Source of the DNA: Streptomyces antibioticus
GTDB lineage: Bacteria > Actinomycetota > Actinomycetes > Streptomycetales > Streptomycetaceae
Assembly: GCF_001514065.1 (NCBI RefSeq)
Contig: NZ_KQ948424.1
Location: 469,568 to 533,567, forward strand
Length of the DNA: 64,000 bases
Reading direction: 5' to 3'
The notes below the pieces were generated by a model, which was not told the DNA's origin, did no database searches, and worked only from the letters and a program-made list of their open reading frames with translations. Each line of letters begins with the position of its first letter. Within the stretch, counting starts at the first letter, position 1. Position numbers and translations under genes: made by a program. Positions 54,449-63,642 of this stretch are shown in pieces.

Positions 54449-56044
54449 ATGTCCGAGCCGGAAGAGATCGACATCCACACCACCGCGGGCAAGCTCGCGG
54501 ACCTCCAGCGCCGCATCGACGAGGCGACGCACGCCGGCTCCGCACGTGCCGTGGAGAAGCAGCACGCCAAGGGCAAGTTGACGGCCCGTGAGCGGATCGA
54601 GCTGCTGCTCGACGAGGGGTCGTTCGTCGAGCTGGACGAGTTCGCCCGGCACCGGTCCACCAATTTCGGGCTGGAGAACAACCGCCCGTACGGGGACGGC
54701 GTCGTCACCGGGTACGGCACGGTCGACGGCCGCCCGGTCGCGGTCTTCTCCCAGGACTTCACCGTCTTCGGCGGCGCCCTCGGCGAGGTCTACGGCCAGA
54801 AGATCGTCAAGGTCATGGACTTCGCGCTGAAGACCGGCTGCCCGGTCATCGGCATCAACGACTCCGGCGGCGCCCGCATCCAGGAGGGCGTGGCGTCCCT
54901 GGGCGCCTACGGCGAGATCTTCCGCCGCAACACCCACGCCTCCGGCGTGATCCCCCAGATCAGCCTGGTCGTGGGCCCCTGTGCGGGCGGCGCGGTGTAC
55001 TCCCCGGCGATCACCGACTTCACCGTCATGGTCGACCAGACCTCGCACATGTTCATCACCGGCCCGGACGTCATCAAGACCGTCACCGGTGAGGACGTCG
55101 GCTTCGAGGAGCTGGGCGGCGCCCGCACCCACAACTCCGTCTCCGGCGTGGCCCACCACATGGCCGGCGACGAGAAGGACGCCGTCGAGTACGTCAAGCA
55201 GCTGCTGTCGTACCTGCCGTCCAACAACCTCTCCGAGCCGCCGGTCTACCCGGAGGAGGCGGACCTCACCGTCACCGCCGAGGACCTGGAGCTGGACACG
55301 CTCGTCCCGGACAGCGCCAACCAGCCGTACGACATGCACACGGTGATCGAACACGTCCTGGACGACGCCGAGTTCTTCGAGACACAGCCGCTGTTCGCCC
55401 CGAACATCCTCACCGGCTACGGTCGGGTGGAGGGCCGCCCGGTCGGCATCGTCGCCAACCAGCCGATGCAGTTCGCCGGTTGCCTCGACATCCAGGCCAG
55501 CGAGAAGGCCGCCCGCTTCGTGCGGACCTGCGACGCCTTCAACATCCCCGTCATCACCTTCGTCGACGTCCCCGGCTTCCTGCCCGGCGTCGACCAGGAG
55601 CACGACGGCATCATCCGCCGCGGCGCCAAGCTGATCTACGCCTACGCCGAGGCGACGGTCCCGCTCATCACCGTCATCACCCGCAAGGCCTTCGGCGGCG
55701 CCTACGACGTCATGGGCTCCAAGCACCTCGGCGCCGACCTCAACCTCGCCTGGCCGACCGCCCAGATCGCCGTCATGGGCGCCCAGGGCGCGGTCAACAT
55801 CCTGCACCGCCGCACCCTCGCCGAGGCCGAGGCCAACGGCGAGGACCTGGAGGCGGTGCGCGCCCGGCTGATCCGGGAGTACGAGGACACCCTCCTCAAC
55901 CCCTACGTCGCGGCCGAGCGCGGCTACATCGACTCCGTCGTGATGCCGTCGGACACCCGCCGCCACATCGTCCGCGGCCTGCGCCAGCTGCGCACCAAGC
56001 GGGAGTCCCTGCCCCCGAAGAAGCACGGCAACATCCCCCTCTAG
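54449..56044 (+). CDS. pccB: Propionyl-CoA carboxylase beta subunit (carboxyltransferase)
   Basis: 531 residues, full family length, forming a hexamer that transfers CO2 from carboxybiotin to acyl-CoA. Crotonase-like halves with [13 protein letters not shown] and [17 protein letters not shown] oxyanion regions. Asp420 in [10 protein letters not shown] corresponds, from memory, to Asp422 of S. coelicolor PccB, which favours propionyl-CoA over acetyl-CoA. An overlapping operon with pccE (8-base gap). A GCAGGGAG element precedes ATG 54449. Its alpha partner is accA2 at 59117. Confidence 0.96.
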   Translation: MSEPEEIDIHTTAGKLADLQRRIDEATHAGSARAVEKQHAKGKLTARERIELLLDEGSFVELDEFARHRSTNFGLENNRPYGDGVVTGYGTVDGRPVAVFSQDFTVFGGALGEVYGQKIVKVMDFALKTGCPVIGINDSGGARIQEGVASLGAYGEIFRRNTHASGVIPQISLVVGPCAGGAVYSPAITDFTVMVDQTSHMFITGPDVIKTVTGEDVGFEELGGARTHNSVSGVAHHMAGDEKDAVEYVKQLLSYLPSNNLSEPPVYPEEADLTVTAEDLELDTLVPDSANQPYDMHTVIEHVLDDAEFFETQPLFAPNILTGYGRVEGRPVGIVANQPMQFAGCLDIQASEKAARFVRTCDAFNIPVITFVDVPGFLPGVDQEHDGIIRRGAKLIYAYAEATVPLITVITRKAFGGAYDVMGSKHLGADLNLAWPTAQIAVMGAQGAVNILHRRTLAEAEANGEDLEAVRARLIREYEDTLLNPYVAAERGYIDSVVMPSDTRRHIVRGLRQLRTKRESLPPKKHGNIPL

Positions 56045-56052
56045 GAGTCGCC

Positions 56053-56262
56053 ATGACGATCAAGGTCGTACGGGGCAACCCCACCCCCGAGGAGCTCGCC
56101 GCCGCCCTGGCGGTGGTCCGAGCCCGCGCCGCGGCGGCAGCGGAAACGCCGCCCGGCGCCCCCGAGCAGCGGGACGGGTGGTCGGACCCGTCCCGCATCG
56201 CAACACGCCGCTTGCCGCAGCCGGGCCCAACAACGTGGGCACGTTCCTACTGGCCTAGCTAG
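56053..56262 (+). CDS. pccE: Acyl-CoA carboxylase epsilon subunit PccE
   Basis: 69 residues, too short for routine calls. Sequence pattern VVRGNPTPEELAAALAVVRAR at the N-terminus and a C-terminal WSDPSR ... WARSYWPS identify the actinobacterial epsilon subunits that bind the beta hexamer and enhance activity. It starts eight bases after pccB (GGAGTCGCC upstream of ATG 56053), so is coupled to it. Confidence 0.93.
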   Translation: MTIKVVRGNPTPEELAAALAVVRARAAAAAETPPGAPEQRDGWSDPSRIATRRLPQPGPTTWARSYWPS

Positions 56263-56271
56263 AGAGGCCTA

Positions 56272-56315
56272 AGGGGCGCGGGGAACTGCGCGCCAAGCCC
56301 CCACCGGCCCGCGGC
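56272..56315 (+). repeat. Dispersed repeat, short version (copy 3)
   Basis: GGGGCGCGGGGAACTGCGCG followed by CCAAGCCCCCACC and CCGCGGC, between pccE and the convergent SGNH gene; its end touches the SGNH stop codon at 56315. Confidence 0.85.
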
Positions 56316-57397
56316 TACAAACAACGCGACACGGCTTCGGCCATCACCTCGTACCCCTCGTCATTGGGGTGCAGATGATCGCCGAAGTCGTACGCGGGGT
56401 GCAACCGGTCCGGATCCCCCGGATCGGCCATCACCCGCCCCAGATCCACCACCGAGTCGAACTCCCCCGCGCACCGGATCCACTCGTTCACCTCATGGCT
56501 CACCTTGGCCGCATGCTCCCCCCAGTGGTCCGAGCCCCCGAACGGCAGCAGCGTGCAGCCCACGACCCTGAGGTCACCCGCCTGCCGTATCAACTCCCGA
56601 TACCCGGCGATGAGTTCATCCGCCTCCACCACCGGCGCCGGCTTGTACGTGGGCTGCTCGTCCGTCTCGCTGAACCCGATGTCGTTCAGCCCGAGCAGCA
56701 CGACGACCGTGTCCACCCCGGCCTGACCGAGCACGTCCCGCCCGAATCGCCGCACGCCCTTCTCCCCGTACCACGCGGAGTCGTTGAGCAGCAGGTTCCC
56801 GCCGATCCCGGCGTTGAGCACGGGCCGCCCGGTCAGCCGGGCCAGCGCGTCCGACCACCGCCGGTCGGCGCCGACCGTCGACCCGAAGCCGTCGGTGAGC
56901 GAGTCACCGAAGAGCACCACCCCGTCGCCGCGCCCGGCGTCCACCTCCACCGCGCTCAGGAAGTACCAGGACTCCGACACCGCGTCGAAGCCCTCGGCGG
57001 ACTCCAGCAGGTCCCCCTCCCCGCGCAGGCTGGGCGCGAAGGCCTGCGCATGGAACGTCGCCGGTCCGGTCGCCGCCTCGAAGTACAGCGTGACCGCCAC
57101 CGACTCCCCCGCCGCGACGGCGACTTGGGCGGGGTCGCTGACGACCTCCCCGCGCGCCGGGATCTCCACGCCACCACCGCCCCCGAAGCACAGGCGTCGC
57201 CCGTCCACGGCCGCCCCGGCGACCCGCACCGGCGAGGTGCCGTACGCGTTCGACAGCCGTATCCGCACCCGTTCCCCGCCCCCGGTCAGCGGGACGACCT
57301 GTCGCAGTGACTGGCGCCAGAAGCCCTCCCGCGACCAGTTGGGCGTGAAGCCCTCGCTCGGCGGCTGGGGCGAGGCGGCCCAGACAGTGGTGAACAT
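56315..57397 (-). CDS. SGNH/GDSL-family hydrolase
   Basis: 360 residues. An N-terminal beta-sandwich (about 1-145) precedes the SGNH esterase domain (about 148-360) with VLFGDSLTDGFGS (nucleophile Ser about 153), GIGGNLLLND, VLLGLNDIG and catalytic DHLHPND near residue 340. No signal peptide, so probably intracellular or non-classically placed. Substrate unknown (carbohydrate esterase-like). ATG 57397, GGAAGG upstream; the open frame upstream is not coding. Confidence 0.9.
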   Translation of the reverse strand: MFTTVWAASPQPPSEGFTPNWSREGFWRQSLRQVVPLTGGGERVRIRLSNAYGTSPVRVAGAAVDGRRLCFGGGGGVEIPARGEVVSDPAQVAVAAGESVAVTLYFEAATGPATFHAQAFAPSLRGEGDLLESAEGFDAVSESWYFLSAVEVDAGRGDGVVLFGDSLTDGFGSTVGADRRWSDALARLTGRPVLNAGIGGNLLLNDSAWYGEKGVRRFGRDVLGQAGVDTVVVLLGLNDIGFSETDEQPTYKPAPVVEADELIAGYRELIRQAGDLRVVGCTLLPFGGSDHWGEHAAKVSHEVNEWIRCAGEFDSVVDLGRVMADPGDPDRLHPAYDFGDHLHPNDEGYEVMAEAVSRCL

Positions 57398-57478
57398 GGC
57401 AGCACGACCTTCCAAACGGGACCAGGGTTCCTTTAGCAACAGACACACTAACGGAACCACAGACCCTTTTGGTGAAGT

Positions 57479-57494
57479 TGAGTACGCGTACTCA
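57479..57494. promoter_or_regulatory. Perfect 16-bp palindrome in divergent promoter region
   Basis: TGAGTACGCGTACTCA lies 36 bases before the small membrane protein start and 82 bases before the SGNH start. Its first half with the preceding T gives TTGAGT, which may double as a -35 element. A perfect palindrome of this length is a strong operator candidate. Confidence 0.6.
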
Positions 57495-57529
57495 GGCGCC
57501 GCCCCACCCCGCCGTCGCACGCTGGACAC

Positions 57530-57658
57530 ATGCTCTGGTCCGACCCCGAGAACGAACCGCCCAAGGAACTGCGCGACATGCAGGAGATGTTGCGCAGACT
57601 GGGTCTGTTCCTGGCGTTGGCCATGGTGCTGGCGATGATCGTGCTCGGCATGAAGTGA
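57530..57658 (+). CDS. 42-residue membrane protein upstream of maf
   Basis: Short gene: an N-terminal charged segment ([19 protein letters not shown]) and one long hydrophobic helix (about 25-41, [16 protein letters not shown]). No Shine-Dalgarno match beyond weak purines. It sits between pccE/SGNH and maf, 22 bases before the maf start, so it is probably co-transcribed with maf. Small conserved membrane proteins of this kind occur in Streptomyces; function unknown. Confidence 0.7.
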   Translation: MLWSDPENEPPKELRDMQEMLRRLGLFLALAMVLAMIVLGMK

Positions 57659-57680
57659 CGGGCGCCGATACCCTGACGGC

Positions 57681-58298
57681 ATGACTGATCAGCCGCGCCG
57701 CCGACTCGTCCTCGCCTCCCAGTCCCCCGCCCGGCTGAATCTGCTGCGGCAGGCCGGACTGGCCCCGGAGGTGATCGTGAGCGGCGTCGACGAGGACGCC
57801 GTCACCGCCCCCACCCCCGCCGATCTGGCGCTCGCGCTCGCCGAGGCGAAGGCCTCCGTGGTGTCGGCGAAGCCCGCGGTCAAGGGTGCGATCGTGATCG
57901 GCTGCGACTCCGTGCTCGACCTCGACGGCCAGGCACTCGGCAAGCCCGCGGACGCCGAGGAGGCCACCGCCCGCTGGAAGGCCATGCGCGGGCGCGCGGG
58001 CACACTCCAGACCGGCCACTGCATCTACGACACCGTCACCGGCCGGTACGCCTCGGCCGTCGCCTCGACCGTCGTCCGCTTCGGCGAGCCGTCCGACGAG
58101 GAGGTCGCCGCGTACGTCGCCTCCGGCGAACCCCTCTACGTCGCCGGGGCGTTCACCCTCGACGGCCGCAGCGCGCCGTTCATCGACGGCATCGACGGCG
58201 ACCACGGCAACGTGATCGGCATCAGCCTGCCCCTCGTACGGAAGCTGCTGGCCGAACTGGGCGTCGGGATCACGGAGTTGTGGGCGCCGGCGGAGTAG
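57681..58298 (+). CDS. maf: Maf-family nucleoside triphosphate pyrophosphatase
   Basis: 205 residues. House-cleaning hydrolase of non-canonical (d)NTPs, typically dTTP/UTP-like substrates. Blocks LASQSPARL at residues 10-18, [11 protein letters not shown] near 70, the [18 protein letters not shown] loop and the C-terminal [20 protein letters not shown]. Ends 29 bases inside the convergent membrane protein gene. Confidence 0.94.
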   Translation: MTDQPRRRLVLASQSPARLNLLRQAGLAPEVIVSGVDEDAVTAPTPADLALALAEAKASVVSAKPAVKGAIVIGCDSVLDLDGQALGKPADAEEATARWKAMRGRAGTLQTGHCIYDTVTGRYASAVASTVVRFGEPSDEEVAAYVASGEPLYVAGAFTLDGRSAPFIDGIDGDHGNVIGISLPLVRKLLAELGVGITELWAPAE

Positions 58299-58752
58299 CG
58301 ACCGGGCCGTTGTCGCCCCCGGAGCCCCCGGTCTCGCGGGGGGCGGCGTCGGCGGGCTCCTTGGGACTGTCGTACGTCATCAGGAGCAGCACGATCAGCG
58401 CCAGCACGACCACCATGAACACGAACTCGGCCGGGCCCAGCAGGCCCCACGCGAACGCGCCCAGCAGGGCGTGCACCACGGCCGCGCTGATCAGCAGGAT
58501 GCGGCCGAAGCCGGCCGGGGCGCGGTCGCGCAGGGCGACCAGCAGCGCCACCAGGCCGCAGAAGGCGAAGTAGAGCCCGAAGACGATGCCGCCGATCTTC
58601 GAGGACGTCGACATCATGTCGGGGTCGAGGCCGGCCAGGGACATGTCCTGACGGTCGACGACCACCCCGAGGAACCAGTTGACCGCCGCGATCCCGAACG
58701 CCTCCGCGAAGAGCACGATCGCCACGATCCACGCCACCGGCCTGCGCACCAC
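58270..58752 (-). CDS. Membrane protein, four predicted segments
   Basis: 160 residues from GTG 58752 (a second GTG is at 58749; the frame opens further upstream but lacks homology-like sequence). Hydrophobic segments around 8-28, 54-78, 90-112 and 118-138, a Thr/Pro/Gly tail ([20 protein letters not shown]). The tail overlaps the maf 3' end antisense by 29 bases. Function unknown; it resembles uncharacterised actinobacterial membrane proteins. Confidence 0.65.
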   Translation of the reverse strand: MVRRPVAWIVAIVLFAEAFGIAAVNWFLGVVVDRQDMSLAGLDPDMMSTSSKIGGIVFGLYFAFCGLVALLVALRDRAPAGFGRILLISAAVVHALLGAFAWGLLGPAEFVFMVVVLALIVLLLMTYDSPKEPADAAPRETGGSGGDNGPVATPPAPTTP

Positions 58753-59061
58753 CGGTCCCCACCCACTCTCCAGCCGAGCCCTGGTTACCCCAAGTACGTT
58801 CGATACACGGCGAACGCTACTAACGGGTAAACCCAGGGACAAGGGTTCTGCGAACGGCAAAGAATCATTGGGCCATTCGTAGGGACTCCACAAAGAAACC
58901 GAGTGGCCCGCAGCACGTGGTGACAGAGACCTTGACCACAAGGGCGGGCTAGGGTTTTCCGGAGGAGTCCTGCGTACCGAAGCGTGACAAGGGATTTCGC
59001 GGATCCAGCGATCCTCGAATCACGCTCCGTGTGGGCAAGCTCACCATTGGGGACGGGTCGA
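58753..59061. other. Intergenic region, inverted repeat only
   Basis: No gene found in this roughly 310-base stretch between the leftward membrane gene and the accA2 promoter. A small inverted repeat CGTTCG (58797-58802) / CGAACG (58811-58816), with eight bases between, lies about 45 bases upstream of the GTG 58752 start and is a candidate operator for that gene. The rest shows nothing clear. Confidence 0.4.
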
Positions 59062-59087
59062 ACTGCCGTGTCGGCAGTCCCTAAACT
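59062..59087 (+). promoter_or_regulatory. Inverted-repeat operator and -10 element of accA2
   Basis: ACTGCCG (59062-59068) TGT CGGCAGT (59072-59078) is a perfect palindrome lying directly upstream of TAAACT (59082-59087), a good -10 hexamer. The expected -35 would fall on the left arm, so a protein bound here would block RNA polymerase. Transcription would start at about 59094 and the leader contains AAGGAGGG before GTG 59117. Confidence 0.5.
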
Positions 59088-59116
59088 CGGCTTGTTTCAA
59101 GGAGGGAGCCTCAATC

Positions 59117-60889
59117 GTGCGCAAGGTGCTCATCGCCAACCGTGGCGAAATCGCTGTCCGCGTGGCCCGGGCCTGCCGGGATGCCGGTATCGCGAGCGTG
59201 GCCGTCTACGCCGACCCGGACCGGGACGCTCTGCATGTCCGCGCCGCGGATGAGGCGTTCGCCCTGGGCGGTGACACCCCGGCCACCAGCTACCTGGTCA
59301 TCGACAAGATCCTGAACGCGGCCAGGGAGTCGGGGGCCGACGCCGTCCACCCCGGCTACGGCTTCCTGTCGGAGAACGCCGAGTTCGCGCAGGCGGTCCT
59401 GGACGCGGGCCTGATCTGGATCGGCCCGCCGCCGCAGGCCATCCGCGACCTCGGTGACAAGGTCGCCGCCCGGCACATCGCCCAGCGCGCCGGCGCGCCG
59501 CTGGTCGCCGGTACGCCCGACCCGGTCTCCGGCGCGGAGGAGGTCGTGGCCTTCGCCGAGGAGCACGGCCTGCCGATCGCCATCAAGGCCGCCTTCGGCG
59601 GCGGTGGCCGTGGTCTGAAGGTCGCCCGGACCCTGGAAGAGGTCCCGGAGCTGTACGAGTCCGCGGTCCGTGAGGCCGTGGCCGCGTTCGGCCGGGGCGA
59701 GTGCTTCGTCGAGCGCTACCTGGACAAGCCGCGGCACGTGGAGACCCAGTGCCTGGCCGACACCCACGGCAACGTAGTCGTCGTGTCCACCCGTGACTGC
59801 TCGCTCCAGCGCCGCCACCAGAAGCTGGTCGAGGAGGCCCCCGCGCCGTTCCTCTCCGAGGCCCAGGTCGCCGAGCTGTACTCGTCGTCGAAGGCCATCC
59901 TCAAGGAGGCCGGCTACGTCGGCGCCGGAACCGTCGAGTTCCTGGTCGGCATGGACGGCACGATCTCCTTCCTGGAGGTCAACACCCGTCTCCAGGTGGA
60001 GCACCCGGTCACCGAGGAGGTCGCCGGCATCGACCTCGTCCGCGAGATGTTCCGCATCGCCGACGGCGAGGAGCTCGGCTACAGCGACCCGGAGCTGCGC
60101 GGCCACTCCTTCGAGTTCCGCATCAACGGCGAGGACCCGGGCCGCAACTTCCTCCCGGCCCCCGGCACCGTCACCACCTTCGCCCCGCCGACCGGCCCGG
60201 GCGTCCGCCTGGACGCGGGCGTCGAGTCCGGCAGCGTCATCGGCCCGGCCTGGGACTCCCTGCTGGCCAAGCTGATCGTCACCGGCGCCACCCGCGAGCA
60301 GGCGCTCCAGCGGGCCGCTCGCGCCCTGGAGGAGTTCCAGGTCGAGGGCATGGCGACGGCGATCCCGTTCCACCGCGCGGTCGTCAAGGACCCGGCGTTC
60401 GCCCCCGAACTCACCGGCTCCGCCGACCCGTTCACGGTCCACACCCGCTGGATCGAGACCGAGTTCGTCAACGAGATCAAGCCCTTCGCCGCCCCCGCCG
60501 ACGCGGAGACGGACGAGGAGGCGGGCCGCGAGACGGTCGTCGTCGAGGTCGGCGGCAAGCGCCTGGAGGTCTCCCTCCCGGTCTCGCTCGGCATGTCGCT
60601 GGCCCGCACCGGCCTCGCGGCGGGCGCCAAGCCCAAGCGCCGCGCGGCCAAGAAGTCCGGCCCCGTCGCCTCCGGCGACACCCTCGCCTCCCCGATGCAG
60701 GGCACGATCGTCAAGATCGCGGTCGAGGAGGGCCAGGAGGTCAAGGAGGGCGACCTGGTCGTCGTCCTGGAGGCCATGAAGATGGAGCAGCCCCTCAACG
60801 CGCACAAGTCCGGCACCATCAAGGGCCTGTCCGCGGACGTCGGCGCGTCGATCACGTCCGGCGCGGCGATCTGCGAGATCAAGGACTGA
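59117..60889 (+). CDS. accA2: Biotinylated acyl-CoA carboxylase alpha subunit (AccA2)
   Basis: 590 residues. Biotin carboxylase domain (1-450, ATP-grasp motif [10 protein letters not shown] near 160) and a C-terminal biotin carrier domain with LEAMKMEQP, biotinylated Lys555. In Streptomyces one alpha chain serves both acetyl- and propionyl-CoA carboxylases; with PccB and PccE here it would give methylmalonyl-CoA. BirA at 53478 should biotinylate Lys555. A linker (about 480-515) is rich in Glu, Lys and Arg. Start GTG 59117. A perfect terminator follows. Confidence 0.96.
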   Translation: MRKVLIANRGEIAVRVARACRDAGIASVAVYADPDRDALHVRAADEAFALGGDTPATSYLVIDKILNAARESGADAVHPGYGFLSENAEFAQAVLDAGLIWIGPPPQAIRDLGDKVAARHIAQRAGAPLVAGTPDPVSGAEEVVAFAEEHGLPIAIKAAFGGGGRGLKVARTLEEVPELYESAVREAVAAFGRGECFVERYLDKPRHVETQCLADTHGNVVVVSTRDCSLQRRHQKLVEEAPAPFLSEAQVAELYSSSKAILKEAGYVGAGTVEFLVGMDGTISFLEVNTRLQVEHPVTEEVAGIDLVREMFRIADGEELGYSDPELRGHSFEFRINGEDPGRNFLPAPGTVTTFAPPTGPGVRLDAGVESGSVIGPAWDSLLAKLIVTGATREQALQRAARALEEFQVEGMATAIPFHRAVVKDPAFAPELTGSADPFTVHTRWIETEFVNEIKPFAAPADAETDEEAGRETVVVEVGGKRLEVSLPVSLGMSLARTGLAAGAKPKRRAAKKSGPVASGDTLASPMQGTIVKIAVEEGQEVKEGDLVVVLEAMKMEQPLNAHKSGTIKGLSADVGASITSGAAICEIKD

Positions 60890-60913
60890 GCGGGTCCCGT
60901 ACGACATCCCGGG

Positions 60914-60950
60914 GCGCCCGGCGGACTGGAGCAGTCAGTCCGCCGGGCGC
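60914..60950 (+). terminator. Terminator after accA2
   Basis: Perfect 15-bp stem GCGCCCGGCGGACTG / CAGTCCGCCGGGCGC, loop GAGCAGT, followed by TCCGTGTTT; it also separates the convergent membrane gene at 60976. Confidence 0.9.
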
Positions 60951-60975
60951 TCCGTGTTTCCCCCGAGGCGATGGT

Positions 60976-61674
60976 CTACGAGGTGCTGCGGACCCATCCC
61001 GTGCCGTGCCGGACGAAGGCGAGGGCCGCATAGCCGAAGGGCACGGCGAGCATCACGAACGACAGGACGGTCAGCGGTTCGATGCCGCCCGCGTAGCCGG
61101 CGACGTTGAACGGCATGGCCAGGATCAGCAGCCAGGCGGCCCAGACCGGCACGGTCCGGCTGCGCAGCAGGGCGACGCCCAGCAGGATGGCGCCGATGAC
61201 GTGCGCGGCGACGAAGTAGAGGATCGGCACGCCCACCACGAGCAGGTCGTTGGTGCCCTTCCCGATCTTCGCCAGGGTGTCGACGTCGACGCCCTTGTCG
61301 AGTGCGCCGAGGGCGACGGTGTCGAGCGACGGGGTCGCGGTGATCGCGAGCAGCCCGGTGCCGAAGAGGACCGAGCCCCACAGGCCGAGTTTGGCGGACC
61401 GCGCGGTGGCCAGCAGTCCGACGGCGATCAGGCCCGGAGCGAGGACGAGGGTCCCGACCGTCCACAGCCACACGGACGCCTCCGTGGCGCCCTGGTGGGC
61501 GGCGATGACCCGGGCGATCTCGTCGGCGTCGGCATTGGTGTCGTACGGGCTGATCAGGAACGCCGCGGCGAGCAGCAGCGGCCCCAGCACGGCCGCCAGC
61601 CCTGCGAGCCGCCGCGCGGTCCCGGCGGGCGGCGCCTCGGTGGTGGCGGGCGGGTGTGACGACGTAGTGGCCAT
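60976..61674 (-). CDS. Polytopic membrane protein of unknown function
   Basis: 232 residues with six hydrophobic segments (from about 22 onward: LAGLAAVLGPLLLAAAFL, WLWTVGTLVLAPGLIAVGLL, and others) and no known catalytic motif; it resembles DUF4386-like or DUF998-like proteins only in shape. ATG 61674 is preceded by GGGGGA at five bases. In the same direction as the LuxR gene, separated by about 105 bases. Confidence 0.7.
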   Translation of the reverse strand: MATTSSHPPATTEAPPAGTARRLAGLAAVLGPLLLAAAFLISPYDTNADADEIARVIAAHQGATEASVWLWTVGTLVLAPGLIAVGLLATARSAKLGLWGSVLFGTGLLAITATPSLDTVALGALDKGVDVDTLAKIGKGTNDLLVVGVPILYFVAAHVIGAILLGVALLRSRTVPVWAAWLLILAMPFNVAGYAGGIEPLTVLSFVMLAVPFGYAALAFVRHGTGWVRSTS

Positions 61675-61778
61675 GAGAGTCCCCCTGAGGTCGCGTCTTG
61701 CGGAGCGCCTCAAGCCAGTGAACCGAGCGGACCCGGCTGATGACCACACGTCAATTCTGGGGGTTGCGAGGGCCGGGC

Positions 61779-62768
61779 TCAGTCGGTCAGCAGCCCCAGA
61801 TCCCGCCCCCGCCGCAGCAGCGCCGCGGTGTGGCCGGCCTCCAGCTTCCGGTGCAGGGAGGCGATGTAGCCGCGCACGGTGGTCGGCGACAGCCCCATCC
61901 GCCGGGCCGCCTCCGTCGCCGTACGGCCCTCGTGGAGGTGGCGCAGCGTCCGGTACTCCTGCTCGGTCACCCCGAACACCCGGGCGAGGGTCCGCCCCCG
62001 GGCGAGGTCGCGGAGCAGCAGCAGGACGGGCAGTCCGGGGGCGGCCGACGGCACGGGCCGCACCTCGACGTCCCGGACGGTGAACGGCTGCTCCCGGCCC
62101 AGCCGGGGATCGTCCCGTACGACGGCCAGGAGTTCGGCGGCGAGGGCGTTCAGCGGCTCCGCCCGACCGCCCTCGCCGAGCACGGCCACCCCCCACCCCT
62201 GGCTCGCGGCGAGGCCCAGGGCGGCCGCGGAGAGCGCGAAGAGCCGCTGACGTTCACCCAACCGCTCTTCCACCCGGGCGAGTTGGAGCTGGGCGAAGCC
62301 GAGCAGATCGCGCTCCCGTTCGCTGAAGTCGGCGCCGGACCTCACCAGCGCGTACCCCTCGACCGCGCCCCCGCCCGATCCGGCCGTCGCCACCAGGTGC
62401 CGGCGCAGTCCGAAGGGCCGGAAGTCCAGGTTGTAGCAGTGGGTGCGCTGCCACTGCCGGTCCCCGGCGACATCGCTGACCCGCCAGGCCTGCGAGGTGG
62501 GCGTCTCCAGCATGACGTCGGTGAGCGGGTGGTCCAGCGGATGGTCGTAGATCACCATCGGATCGGCGTGGAAGGAGTCCTCGGGCGCGGACAGCGCGAA
62601 GACCCCGCTCCCGTCGAGGGAGAGCCGGTACGCCTGCCCCGCGTCGGCCGGGATCAACTCCATCAGCGCCCCCAGCGCCCGCTCCCGCAACTGCCACTCC
62701 GACCCGGCGTCTTCCAGCTCGCTCGCGATCCCGAGCACCCGCCGCGCGTCCGCACCGGCGATCTCCAT
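61779..62768 (-). CDS. LuxR-type transcriptional regulator
   Basis: 329 residues. A GAF-like N-terminal sensory region (about 15-160) and a C-terminal LuxR helix-turn-helix (about 268-325, TEQEYRTLRHLHEGRTATEAARRMGLSPTTVRGYI). It has no AAA domain, so is of the simple sensor-HTH kind. ATG 62768, GGGAGAG upstream. Together with the downstream membrane gene it may form a regulatory pair; target unknown. Confidence 0.9.
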   Translation of the reverse strand: MEIAGADARRVLGIASELEDAGSEWQLRERALGALMELIPADAGQAYRLSLDGSGVFALSAPEDSFHADPMVIYDHPLDHPLTDVMLETPTSQAWRVSDVAGDRQWQRTHCYNLDFRPFGLRRHLVATAGSGGGAVEGYALVRSGADFSERERDLLGFAQLQLARVEERLGERQRLFALSAAALGLAASQGWGVAVLGEGGRAEPLNALAAELLAVVRDDPRLGREQPFTVRDVEVRPVPSAAPGLPVLLLLRDLARGRTLARVFGVTEQEYRTLRHLHEGRTATEAARRMGLSPTTVRGYIASLHRKLEAGHTAALLRRGRDLGLLTD

Positions 62769-62946
62769 ACGCTCTCTCCCGGCGCTGCTCTCGCCATGAG
62801 AAGTCCTGAGATGTCCGGGGAAACCCTGAGAAGGACACCCCTGAGAAGACGGTACGGCCTGAGGGCGCCCCGGCAAGCCCGGTCGGCGCGCTGTCGATGG
62901 CATCCTGGAGGCATCACGGGGGCGTGCGAGAGAGCAGGTGGGAGCC

Positions 62947-63561
62947 ATGGTGAGCGCGATCTCACGGGAGACCGCGGGGAACAGTGGGACCCCGGCACCC
63001 CCCGCACCCGCCCGCCCCATGCGCGCCGACGCCCGCCGCAACTACGAACGCCTCCTCACCGAGGCCCGCACGGCCTTCGCCACCCATGGCGCGGAGGCGT
63101 CCCTGGAGGACGTGGCGAGACGCGCGGGCGTGGGCATCGGCACCCTGTACCGCCACTTCCCCAACCGCAACGCCCTGCTGAGCGCGGTCTTCGAGGACGC
63201 GGTGGCGGACCTGCTGGCACGCTCCCGCGAACTGCTGGCCGCCCCGAACCCGTGCACGGCCCTGGTGACATGGCTGCGCGAGATCGTCACGCATGCGGGC
63301 GAATACCGGGGGCTGGCAAGGCAGTTGATGTCGGTGACATCCGACGACACGTCAGCACTGGCACGCTGTAGCGACCCGATCAGGGAGGCGGGCGGCGCAC
63401 TGCTGCGACGAGCACAGGAGGCGGGGGCGGTAAGGGAAGAGGTGGCGATCGCCGACCTGCTCCAACTGACCCATGCGATCGCGTTGGCGGCGGAGGAGGC
63501 ACCGGGAGACGAGCACTTGGCGGACAGACTGTTGCAACTAACGCTGCGTGGACTTACTTAG
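62947..63561 (+). CDS. TetR-family transcriptional regulator
   Basis: 204 residues. N-terminal TetR HTH (about 38-75, SLEDVARRAGVGIGTLYRHFPNRNALL) and a C-terminal TetR-type ligand domain. ATG 62947 (GGGAG directly upstream); GTG 62938 or 62950 also possible. Divergent from the LuxR gene. The TAG stop codon at 63559-63561 is at the boundary of a dispersed repeat whose typical sequence begins TAGGGGCG. Confidence 0.9.
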   Translation: MVSAISRETAGNSGTPAPPAPARPMRADARRNYERLLTEARTAFATHGAEASLEDVARRAGVGIGTLYRHFPNRNALLSAVFEDAVADLLARSRELLAAPNPCTALVTWLREIVTHAGEYRGLARQLMSVTSDDTSALARCSDPIREAGGALLRRAQEAGAVREEVAIADLLQLTHAIALAAEEAPGDEHLADRLLQLTLRGLT

Positions 63562-63590
63562 GGGCGCGGGGAACTGCGCGACCAGCCACA
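63561..63590 (+). repeat. Dispersed repeat, short version (copy 4)
   Basis: GGGGCGCGGGGAACTGCGCG followed by ACCAGCCAC. It joins the TetR stop codon directly, with the element's own first bases (TAG) forming the stop. Confidence 0.85.
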
Positions 63591-63642
63591 TACGACCTGC
63601 ACTCGCGCAATTACACGAACCCCTACGGCGACTGGGCCCCCG

